64,000 nucleotides of DNA, from positions 91,124,314-91,188,313 of the forward strand of contig CM019827.1 in assembly GCA_009763385.1 (NCBI GenBank), given 5' to 3'. Positions 1 to 9,553 of the stretch are shown one piece after another. A model generated the notes under the pieces. It saw only the letters and a list, made by a program, of their open reading frames with translations, was not told the DNA's origin and did not search any database. The first letter of the stretch is position 1. The number at the start of each line of letters is the position of its first letter. The stretch comes from Coix lacryma-jobi var. lacryma-jobi. Lineage: Eukaryota; Streptophyta; Magnoliopsida; Poales; Poaceae. The position numbers were made by a program, and so were the translations under genes.

Positions 1-602
1 TCTCTATGAGAGCCTTAGCATCTGCAACATTCAGAGAAAAGAATGCACCGCCAGCGGCGGCATCCAAATGGCTTCTAGAGTGTGGGGTTAGGCCATGGTA
101 GAAGTTCTAGATCAATAGCCAGTCCTCCATACCGTGGTGTGGACAAGCAACGACATACTCTTGCAACCTCTCCCAAGCCTCGGGAATAGATTCCTCGGCT
201 TGTTGCGTAAAGCTGGAGATTTTGTTGCGCAGAGCATTCGTCTTGCCCAACGGAAATAATTTAGCGAGAAAAGCATTGGAACATTTGTCCTATGTGTCTA
301 CAGCGTTGCGACTGGTGTAGAACCATTGCTTCGCTTTTCCTAGCAAAGAGAAAGGAAAGAGACGAAGACAGATGGCTTCTTGGGGTTATCCCCTTAATGG
401 TGAAGGTGCCGCAAATCTCCAAAAATTGTTGGAGGTGAGCATTGGCATCCTCATGAGCTTTGCCACAGAACGGGCTAGCTTGGACCATCGTGATCAGAGC
501 TGATTTCAACTCAAAATTGAGGTTGGCATCGATCACGTCTGGTCCTATCGCTACATTAGCGGCAGAAGGAGCAGAAAATTCACGAATGGTCTTGTTGGCC
601 AT
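1..602 (-). pseudogene. Element A gag fragment (Athila/Tat-type gypsy), truncated by window edge
   Basis: Gag capsid region of a Ty3/gypsy element, read leftwards from an ATG at 602 and running off the window. The N-terminus begins MANKTIREFSAP and continues into the Gag motif with SALITMVQASPFCGKA and DANAHLQQFLEIC. A frameshift near 380 breaks the frame; beyond it the capsid signature continues in another frame with FFSLNVADAKALIE and the DAAAGG motif near 20-70. A TAG at about 107-109 replaces a glutamine codon. This Gag type is what Athila/Tat-lineage plant elements carry; the exact lineage is an inference because no pol is visible. It lies directly downstream of the PBS and LTR of the same element. 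It is not functional as seen. Confidence 0.8.
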
Positions 603-764
603 CGTGAAGATAGAACGAGATAAGAAAGAAAGAAGTTGAAGAAGATGAAGGAAAAAGATAAGAAGGACTAAGGAAAGAAAGAATGGGGTAAGATGGGACT
701 CGCTAAGCGGGAGCTTAAGCGAATATAAATTCAACACGGACTCAACCGATACACCGATTGCCTT
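603..764 (-). other. Element A untranslated leader
   Basis: Between PBS and gag ATG. It is purine-rich when read on the plus strand. I see no ORF or known motif in it. Confidence 0.6.
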
Positions 765-781
765 CCCCGACAACGGCGCCA
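765..781 (-). other. Element A primer-binding site (tRNA-Asp type)
   Basis: On the minus strand the sequence reads TGGCGCCGTTGTCGGGG. It is complementary, with one mismatch, to the 3' end expected of plant tRNA-Asp. It sits 4 nt inside the LTR end and about 160 nt upstream of the gag ATG. tRNA-Asp priming is typical of Athila/Tat elements. Confidence 0.85.
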
Positions 782-933
782 GAAATGCTTGTTGGTAGTT
801 CTTAACTTCACTAAAGATAGAGCTAGGCAACTATCCCCGGTAACGGCCCAGAAATGCTTGTTGACACTAACTAACGTCGTTACTAGGGGTAGACTATGGA
901 ATCTATTCTAGGCAACGGTGTCAGAAGTGCTTG
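765..933 (-). repeat. Tandem PBS/LTR-end-like repeats in element A
   Basis: Three copies of a segment resembling the PBS plus LTR terminus: 765-794 (real PBS), 835-865 and 911-933. On the plus strand each contains a form of CGGCGCCAGAAATGCTTG. They decay with distance from the PBS. See findings. Confidence 0.75.
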
Positions 934-2713
934 TAGCAAGTCCGGTCACTATACCTAAAGGAATGAAGCTAAAGCAGCTATCTACTAATGTCAAGTGGGG
1001 TTGTCAATCTCGACACTAGTAGGAGCTACCTAGAGAGATTGCAATCTACCAAGAGGAGATTCTGCAAGCGCACAGAACTATCGTAGTAGCACTTCGCCTG
1101 GGAGTACCAGGTGTCGATTTATTTGATCCGAAGGGAAGGCTAGGGTGGTGTATGAGTCAAGTCAAGGAGGGGATGAGAGTCGAAGAAATAAGAAAAGGGA
1201 AAAGGAGAGAAGGGAAGAGAGGGGATGAAAGGGCTAGAAAGAATATATGGGTGGATAGGTAAGGATGAAATGGATGGCTAAGGTAAGGTGGATGACTAGG
1301 TAGATAGATAGAATGGGATAACTAACTAATAACTACTCCTAGATAACCACGAAGCAAGATAACTACGAAGCTAGACAGGCAAATGTCAATAAAGCAACAA
1401 AGTTATATAAAGTTTTATTCCTATCTTATCAAGTATCGAGGCGTACTAGCCTTTACCACTGACTTAGGTTTGACGCTAATACAATGAGCCTTACTCTTAA
1501 ACTGGGCCAACTACGTGGTGGAATTCAAAGCGCACAGGGCTGTCACCACCTGCTTGCTACCACAGCTATCCGGGGATCCAGCCGTATCTGAAGGTAAGTC
1601 TATAACTAAGCACCACGCTTAACTATATTCTAACTATCTCTATCGTAGCTTTGAATAGAGACACCCTTGCGGACGTCAGAGCAAATACTTGACTTAATAA
1701 GATAAACACTAAACTAACTAAGCAACCTATTGGCAAAGATCAAACACTAAACTCACTAGAGATTAACTACTATGGCTAAGTGAATTGAACTGTAGGATAG
1801 CTAGGCACTCAAGCAATCAATCAAGTATACTAGTCAATACTGATAAGTAGAATTAAGTAATACTTGAAATGATGAAATAGAATATAGTAAAGTTCTTGAG
1901 TAACAAGAGCAAAACCTGAACTAGAGATGAAGGAAGACTCTTCCCAGCTCCAGGACCGATCACTTGCACGCCTCTACTCTTGAGCTAAGCCTTGAGCAGC
2001 GCTACCGCGAGGGCATAGATGACTTGCTCTACTAGCTACCTACTTGCCTAAGCTCTCTGCTTCTCTGGCTTGCTTGTGTTGCTTTCTCTGGGATGGTGGT
2101 GTGTGATGGTACAAATGAAGTGGTGCCACTACGGGGGTATTCATAGCCCAAATGAGTGAGGGGGGTATTTATAGGGGGCAGCCAGCCGACCTGGGGCTAA
2201 CCATAGTGGTGGGCGCCAACCCTAGGTGGCGGCCGCCACCCCCATCACCGTTGGATGCACCGCCTTTGCTTCAACGGCATCCAGGTGCTCCAGGGAGGCG
2301 GTGGTTAGGTCGGTTGCATGTCTGAGTAACCGCCATTTGGTCTTGATCCACGCCATTCCATCCTGAGCCGTCCGATGCCACTGACCTAGTGACCAAGGGC
2401 CAAGATTTGGCCTTGGGATGGTCACACGGATCAGTGACGTGGCAAAGGGGGAGAGTTGGGCCTCTCCATGTGGCGGGCGCCACCTCTGGTTGGCGGGCGC
2501 CACCCCACTCGGGCCCAAATGGGTCCTGGTGAGTGGGCTCGTTTTCTGGTGGGTCCATTCTCCAATTTTGGTCCAAATCCTGCATTCAAATAAAAATCTA
2601 TGGACATGTGGAATTTGGTTAGTTTGAAACCTATTTGACTACATTTCATGCCTTTTTGGTGAATTTTAGGGTAAAATGTTGATGGTAAAATAGGTGTTTA
2701 AGGACCATCAACA
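786..2713 (-). repeat. Element A 5' LTR (Athila/Tat-type gypsy)
   Basis: About 1.93 kb bounded by TG...CA (minus strand begins TGTTGATGGTCCTTAAAC, ends next to the PBS spacer). The right boundary is fixed because sequence from 2714 onward matches an undisturbed LTR of element B at 10842 onward. The LTR holds GC-rich inverted motifs such as GGCGGGCGCCACC near 2170-2510. Near its 3' end (835-933) are two degenerate copies of the PBS/LTR-end junction, described as a separate finding. No long ORF in it looks coding. The partner LTR lies outside the window. Confidence 0.8.
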
Positions 2714-3445
2714 AGGATTGAGTTTTGATTCAGATTTGAGAAGAGTTGTGTGAGGGGCGACCGAAATTGCCCTCACTGGGAGGTCGCGGACAGTCCGCCG
2801 TTCCTCCCGCGGACAGTCCGCGCGTCGGGGACTTGGCCAGAGCAGTGGCCGCGAGTCTCTGTTGTTTGGGTCTCGGTTGACCGGCGGACAGTCCGCTGGT
2901 ATAAACCGCGGACAGTCCGGGACTGTCCAGAGGTGTTTCAGCAACACTATTGTTTTGCTCTTTTAGCCGGCGGACAGTCCGGCATCGGTTGGCGGACAGT
3001 CCGCAGTAGCCGCAGACAGTCCGGGACCCCAGGGCCGGACAGTCCGGGATTCGGCTGCTTGTTGCAGTTTTGTGTATTTGCTCTCCCGGCTTCTCCGCTT
3101 GGTTCCGGACGTCTCATTTTGTTCTAGAGTTCACCTAGGAACCTCTCTAGGTATCTTTGCTACTTGTTAGCATCGGTATTTGGGGATTTCCCGATGTAGT
3201 CCTCAATCTACGTTTGGGAGCCGGTTTGCTCCGGTGCTTTCGACGTTTGACTTGTTATCGTCATGTGGTGTCTCGCTGTGATCCTAGGGATCATCCACCC
3301 TCTTCCAAGGGTCGTAGGCATCACGGTTTTGATCGAAGCTCGTGGGGTTGATTTTGGGGACAAAAGGCCAAAGTTTCGAGAGGAATTTTTGAGCTCCCAT
3401 TCACCTCCCCTCTGGTCGCCTTGCTATTGCTTTCTCGGTCCTTCA
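2714..3445 (+). repeat. Element B 5' LTR, 3' remnant
   Basis: This is the end of the 5' LTR, cut at its left by element A. It ends CGGTCCTTCA just before ATTGGTATCGG (PBS). From 2785 to 3048 it holds an array of seven exact copies and at least one degenerate copy of the 11-nt palindrome CGGACAGTCCG. Confidence 0.85.
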
Positions 3446-3447
3446 AT

Positions 3448-3462
3448 TGGTATCGGAGTGGG
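3448..3462 (+). other. Element B primer-binding site (initiator tRNA-Met type)
   Basis: Reads TGGTATCGGAGTGGG, 2 nt after the LTR end. It is close to the TGGTATCAGAGC consensus complementary to plant initiator tRNA-Met that most plant copia elements use. D has the matching site at 52601-52616 on the minus strand. Confidence 0.85.
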
Positions 3463-3508
3463 TTAAGGATCTTTCACCTTAGCCGGTTCCAGATCCACAG
3501 AAGGCGAC

Positions 3509-4743
3509 ATGGATTGCGGCGTGGGCAAACCGCCATTTTTCGATGGGACGAACTATGCGTATTGGAAGATACGCATGTCGGCCTATCTGCAGAGTATTGG
3601 TGCTTCCATTTGGCAACTCTGCAGATTACGTAGTCTTGGCTGCTCGTGTCAGTCAGCGTCAGATCGATGAGCACGATGCCAATAGCCGAGCTCGTAACGC
3701 TCTTTTCTCCTGTCTGAGCATGTCCGAGTTTGATTGTGTTTCTCACCTCGCTATGGCTCGGGAGATTTGAGCTACCCTCATGCGTTTCCATGAGGGAACC
3801 ACTCAAGTCAAAACCTGTCTCTACGAGTCGTTCAAGCAAGAGTATGAGAACTTTCGACATATGCCTGGCGAGAGCATAGAAAGTTTATTCGCTTGCTTTC
3901 AGGTGATTGTCAACAGAATGAGGGCGAACAAGGAGATGTTGCCTTTCGACGATCATGAGAGAGCTTTGAAGCTTTTGCACACTCTTGATCGGTCGATGTG
4001 GGACTCAAAGGTTCAGGCGATCATCGAATCGCCTAACTATGAGACCCTCACTTGCGATGAGCTCTTCAGTAAGCTCAAGTCCAGTGAGATTGACGCCATG
4101 GCGAGGGCTTCTTATGTAAATCCTTCTGGCCCGTCAATGGCTTTGGTTTCTAGCTCTTCTGCTAACCCCTCTGGAGGCTTTGCACTCTCTTCACTTCTTT
4201 CTGTCATAGAGGAGCAGCTGGAGTTCATGGGGGATGACGAGTTGGCATTGCTCGCCAACCGGTTCTCGCGGTTCCACAAAAACCGCATGAACCGTTGCCG
4301 CGGAGGAGGACGCTCGTGATGTTTCGAGTGCGGCGACCCCAACCACTTCATCGCCAATTGCCCGAAGAAGAACAAGCAGACCTTCGATAAGGCGGATCAT
4401 GGGCACAAGTACGACTCCGGCAAGCGCAAGGAGAAGTACGTCCCCGCGAAGCACAAGCGGAAGGGCGGCTTCGACAAGGAGTACATCACGACGTAGTACT
4501 TGGAGAAGGCCCAGGCTGAGCAGCGTGCGTTCTTCGCCACGCTCAGCGACATCGATGACTCGGATGATGACTCCGCTTCCTCAAGCGACGATGAGTCCGA
4601 GAAGAAGAAGAGGATCGAGGACAAGCTGAATGGCCTCTGCTTCTTCGCCGACGATGACGGCTTCTGCACCATGGCCCTCGGCAAGCAGGTCGACGGCGAG
4701 CTGGAGGACACTCCTCGGAACGACGATGACGACGACACCTCCC
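3509..4743 (+). pseudogene. Element B gag (copia), decayed
   Basis: Copia Gag, starting MDCGVGKPPFFDGTNYAYW at 3509. It covers the UBN2-type capsid region (KLLHTLDRSMWDSKVQAI near 3970-4020), one zinc knuckle (FECGDPNHFIANC, about 4324-4362) and an acidic stretch before the junction with pol. Defects relative to D: a deletion of about 10 nt near 3607 that shifts the frame, an in-frame TGA near 3768, a TGA near 4318 just before the knuckle and a TAG near 4495. Unlike D, it lacks the coiled-coil segment and the second zinc knuckle. At 4744 it runs straight into the protease frame with no stop or frameshift, which suggests origin from a spliced RNA (see findings). Confidence 0.85.
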
Positions 4744-6296
4744 AGGTAAAACGATTGGAGAACGTTTGGTTGGTGGATTCCGGTTGCTCGAGGCACATGA
4801 CCGGAAACGCCAAGTGGTTCTCCAGTCTTAGTCCGATCGCCGGAAAGGAGTTTATCACCTTCGGCGACAATAGCAAAGGTAGAGTGTTGTCTCGTGGGTC
4901 GGTGCGAGTTAATGAGCACTTTGTGTTGCGCGATGTTTCTCTTGTTTCTAACTTGCATTTTAACCTTCTTTCTGTTTCGCAACTCTTTAATGACGACTAT
5001 GAGATTCGTTTTAAGCCGAATCTCAGACGTATTTTGGATCCTCAGGGTAATCTTATTTGTGGAATTTCGCCCTTTGGAAAAGTCTTTCGTGCGGACTTAT
5101 CAGAGTCGTTTGGAGTTTCTCGTTATCTTTTGGCTGGACCTTCCTCCTCTGATCTTTGGAAGTGGCATAGGAGACTAGGACATTTGAGCTTTGACTTGCT
5201 TGCAAGGCTTAGTTCACTTGGCCTAATCCGAGGATTGCCCAAGTTGTGCATGGAGAAGGATCTTGTTTGCCATTCTTGTAGACATGGGAAGATGGTTGCC
5301 GCTCCCCACCATCCAGTGACTCAGGTCATGACTAAGCGCCCTGGAGAGCTTTTGCACATGGACCTTGTTGGTCCGGCTCGGGTGAGCTCGGTTGGGGGGA
5401 AGTGCTATGTGCTTGTTGTTGTTGACAACTTTTTGAGATATTCGTGGGTTTTCTTTTTAGCTGAGAAAACTGAGACTTTCTCTTTTGCTCGCAATCTTCA
5501 GAATGAGTTCCCTTTGAACTCAATGCGAGCTATTAGAAGTGATAATGGTTCTGAGTTCAAAAACTTGGATTTTGAAAAGTTTTGTAACTCTTTGGGTTTA
5601 GAGCATCAGTTTTCTTCCCCCTACACACTGCCTCAGAATGGTGTTGTAGAAAGGAAGAATCGGACCCTTGTAGAGATGGCCAGGATGATGCTCGATGAGC
5701 ATAGGACTCCAAGGAGATATTGGGTCGAAGCTATGAGCACTGCATGCTACATTTCCAATCGCATTTTTCTCCGAGCTTTCTTGAAAAAGACTTCTTATGA
5801 GTTGCGTTTTGGAAAACTGCCCAAAGTGAGTTATTTTAGAGTTTTCGGTTGCCATTGTTTTATACTCCAAAAGGGCAACTTGGACAAATTTGAGTCTCGT
5901 TCTTCTAACGGTGTATTTTTGGGTTATGGCACTCACACTCGAGCTTATCGTGTACTTAACCTTGATACTAACCGAGTCATGGAGACATCCGATGTCACCT
6001 TCGACGAGACCATGGTTTGTCCTTCTCATTTTGAGCGTGTAGGTGACCATGAGGTTGGCGAGCCTCTCTTTGATGATGAGGAAGAGGGTGCTGAAGGGAT
6101 GGATGACCCAGCACCTCCTCCACCTGCTGTGCCGCAAAGAGTGGCTTCTACTACGACTCACGGCCCCGATCCCTCTTGTTCGTCTTGGGGGCCGTGGGAT
6201 CCGCCACCTCGAGCGGTACCTTTTGTACCCGAGGAGGCACCAGCTGCTGTTGAGGGGGAGGCCACTTCGGCAAGGGAGGCGCCACGACACATTTAG
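4744..6296 (+). pseudogene. Element B protease and integrase region (copia)
   Basis: Continues in frame from gag; the open stretch is 4500-6296. Protease: WLVDSGCSRHMTG with the catalytic DSG near 4770-4785. Then comes the GAG-pre-integrase zinc domain (HRRLGHLSFDLLARL ... CHSCRHGK, about 5165-5290). The integrase core has DLVGPARV, VVVDNFLRYSW, IRSDNGSEF (about 5530-5560) and QNGVVERKNRT (about 5632-5664), so the D-D-E triad positions are recognisable. The frame ends at a TAG (6294-6296) that replaces the CAG seen in D. It would cut and integrate cDNA in the virus-like particle or nucleus if intact; it is no longer continuous with RT. Confidence 0.9.
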
Positions 6297-7931
6297 CACC
6301 AACACCCGCCTCAGCAGATGATCATCAACATCGACGAATGTGTTACTCGGTCAAGGTCACAACAAATCTCTCACTTTGCTCATTCTGCATTTGTTGCTGA
6401 TTTTGAACCCCGAGATGTTGGACACGCTTTGACGGATCCAGATTGGATAAATGCCATGCATGAGGAGCTTGAGAACTTTGAGAGAAATCGGGTTTGGGTT
6501 CTTGTTCCTCTTCCTTTTGAGTGTCATCCTATTGGGACAATATGGGTTTTCAAAAACAAACAAGGAGAAGATGGCCATGTTGTGAGAAACAAGGCCAGAC
6601 TTGTAGCCCAGGGGTATAGTCAGAAGGAAGGGATAGACTATGAGGAGACTTTTGCTCCTATAGCTCGTTTGGAGGCGATTAGGATACTCTTGGCTTTTGC
6701 TGCATCCCAAGGGTTTAAACTTTTTCAAATGGATGTCAAGAGCGCCTTCTTAAATGGCTACATAGAAGAGGAGGTGTATGTGAAACAACCCCCCGGTTTC
6801 GAAAATCCCAAGTTTCCAAACCATGTTTTTAAACTTCACAAAGCTTTGTATGGTTTGAAACAAGCCCCTAGAGCCTGGTATGATAGGTTGAAAACCTTTT
6901 TGCTTGCTAAGTGTTTTAAAATGGGATGTGTGGATAAAGCGCTCTTTCTCCTCAAGCAAGGCAGTGACACACTCTTGGTCCAGATTTACGTGGATGATAT
7001 CATTTTCAGTGGTTCTTCTCACACTTTGGTTGCCAAGTTTGCAGATACTATGAGCAGAGAATTTGAGATGAGCATGATGGGCGAGTTGACGTTTTTCGAC
7101 GGATTGTAAATCAAGCAATCTCTAGAGGGAACGTTTGTGCACCAGGGTAAGTATACCAAGGATATCCTGCAGAAATTCGATATGGGTGAGGCCAAGCCTC
7201 TTCCAACACCCATGTCGACCACGATGGCTCTGTATGCTGACAAGGAGGGAGAAGCAGTGGACCAGAAGGAGTACCGGAGTATGATCGGGTCGCTGCTGTA
7301 CCTGACGGCGACACGCCCGGACATTCAGTTCGCGGTGTGTCTTTGCGCGCGATTTCAGTCGTCGCCGCGCACTTCTCATCGTCAGGCGGTCAAGCGCATT
7401 ATGAGGTACTTATGCTTCACTCCTGAGTTTGGGATTTGGTATTCTGCTTCCTCCACCCTTTCCCTTTGTGGTTATTCCGATGCCGATTTTGCTGGTTGCC
7501 GGATTGAGCGCAAGTCCACTTCTGGGACTTGTCAGTTTATTGGTTCTTCTCTTGTATCGTGGTCTTCTCGCAAGCAGTCTAGTGTCGCCCAGTCTACCAC
7601 GGAGGCTGAGTATGTTGTTGTGGCTAGCTGCTGTTCCCAGTTGCTTTGGATGATGGCCACTTTGCGTGATTTTGGTCTGAGCTTTTCTCGCTTTCCTTTG
7701 CTTTGTGACAGCACGAGTGCTATTAGCGTTGCTAAGAACCCCGTGCTGCACTCTAAGACCAAACACATTGATGTGCGCTTTCATTTTCTGCGAGACCACT
7801 ATGAGAAGGGTGATATCGACCTTCGCCATGTCGATACTCATCATCAGTTGGCTGATATTTTCACCAAGCCTTTGGACCAATCAACTTTTGCTAGGTTGAG
7901 AGGTGAGCTTTGTGTGTGTTTCCCCTTTTAG
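6297..7931 (+). pseudogene. Element B reverse transcriptase and RNase H (copia)
   Basis: RT: NKARLVAQGYSQKEGIDYEE (about 6585-6645), FQMDVKSAFLNG, LYGLKQAPRAWYD (about 6845-6880) and the active-site box YVDDIIFSG (about 6987-7013). A TAA at 7107-7109 replaces the glutamine codon in the GLQIKQ motif of D. The second open part (7137-7931) carries the RT tail with MIGSLLYLTATRPDI and the RNase H domain (GYSDADFAGC, STTEAEYV, KTKHIDVRFHFLRDHYEKG, DIFTKPL) and ends at TAG 7929-7931. This is the standard end of a copia polyprotein. No envelope-like ORF follows. Confidence 0.9.
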
Positions 7932-9553
7932 ATGGGGGAAACATTTTGACTCTTGTATTATAAACTGACTTTGTGTTTTTCAGTTGGTTTCTTCATGCAT
8001 CTTTGCATTTCATCTTGCATATTTACTTTCAGAGCTTCATGTATATAATCTCTAGAATGTAACTATGCTCTATATAGTATTTGCTCCGATGCTTTATGAT
8101 GATGCTGTAGCTTATGCTCTTTCTGATCACTGTTACATGTTGTGAGCGGAGCTATTTTTTGAATGGTGAATCTGATTAATGAACATAAAACTTGAAAATG
8201 TTCACCATTGAGATTTGCAACTAGCATGTGTAGAATATGTTGAAATCACTTGTGCTCTTCATATATGCTAGGTTGCTATGTCTTTAGTGTTGAGTCATTC
8301 ACTTGCTTGGTATGTTCATATTCTGTTTAAAATCTAAATCAAGTTAAGTGAATTGGAAAGATTGAGATGGGATTGCTTGTCAGCACATCACAGTTTCGAA
8401 ACTGTTTCTCATTGCTCTTTGAGTTAAACTTGAGCTGTGTAGTGTATGACCGAAACTGTTGCTTTAATCTTCTAATTGCTTCTGCATAGGCTTCACACAG
8501 TTGAAAAGTTAGCCAATGACAAGCTTTCAACCTCTCGCAATCGCATGCTGTAATTTAAACTTGTGTAATTTAACCGCTGCAACTCCGATAAAATTTGGAT
8601 ACACAAGTCTATGTTTCAATCTATAGCATGATGATGTTTCAATCTATAGCATGATGATTGAACTGTGCTAGGGGTAGTTCACCTTGTATACATGTTTAGC
8701 ACTTGTTTGACTTCCTGTCTATACATGTCTCGTGCTATTTTCATGGTGGATACCTTTTTGGCTGAAAACTGCTCATTTTTGCTCTCATGTTCATATTTCG
8801 TATCTGGTGATCAGTTTGAGCCTTTGCTAGCTTCTTATGGATGTTGTTGAGTCATCGGATCAAAACTGTGTAGAGCATCTTTTGCACTCTCTTGATTATA
8901 TTATTGAAACTGCTAACTTGCATTTTAACTCATATGCATCTTTGGAGGGAGATTTTCTGTCAAGGGGGAGGCATTTGAGTGCTTGTGCACATTTGCTTGC
9001 TGTTGCATTTTCAACTAAGGGGGAGAAAAATTTGACAAATCATGTGAGCTCCCTGGGTTGTGTGCACTAGTTGAGGGGGAGTTTGCTAGTTGTGTTGAGC
9101 CTTTGCCTCTTTCTTGAGGGACTAGCAAACATTTTCAGCTCTTCAATTGGTTTTCAGCTCTTTAATTGGTATCAAACTCTTTTGATTTTTGAGTTGGTAA
9201 CAGTTGGTATCGAGTTTCCTCGCTAGCGGTGTTGAGCCCATTCTGCCTCTTCTTGAGGGCTAGCTCTGTTTTGATTGAATTTCAGTTGATCTTTCAATTG
9301 GTATCAAGTTTTCTTGCTAGCGGTGTTGAACCTATTCTACCTCTTCTTGAGGGCTAGCTTTGCTTTGCTTGGTTGCGTCGAGCCGTTGCCCATGTCTTTG
9401 GGAACCAAGTTGTTTTGCTCTTTCCACTTGACCTTCTTCGGCTTTGCTATGCTTTTGGGTCATTTGGTCGTGTTCTCTCTCCTTCTTCCTTCCTTTTTCT
9501 ATTTTATTATGATTTGTGTTGGTAGTTGACAATGCACTCATCAAGGGGGAGAT
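7932..9553 (+). other. Element B 3' untranslated region with repeated PPT-like and PBS-like motifs
   Basis: About 1.6 kb between the pol stop and the 3' LTR with no convincing ORF. It holds four polypurine motifs of the form AAGGGGGAG or GAGGGGGAG (near 8966, 9016, 9072 and 9543). The last one abuts the LTR and is the likely true PPT. Between 9137 and 9360 there are repeats containing AATTGGTATC, like the LTR/PBS junction, in a duplicated unit of roughly 110 bp (9200-9270 and 9290-9360). A 22-24 bp tandem duplication (TTTCAATCTATAGCATGATG) lies at about 8610-8655. D's counterpart (45242-46754) lacks some of these repeats. Confidence 0.7.

Noticed and set aside
5598..6305. Minus-strand ORF of 235 residues in B's integrase
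   Set aside because: It is a shadow of the integrase frame; the same shadow appears opposite D's integrase.
7932..9553. Envelope-like ORF expected in SIRE/Maximus elements
   Set aside because: No open frame with signal peptide or transmembrane segment was found here or in D's counterpart; only short ORFs.
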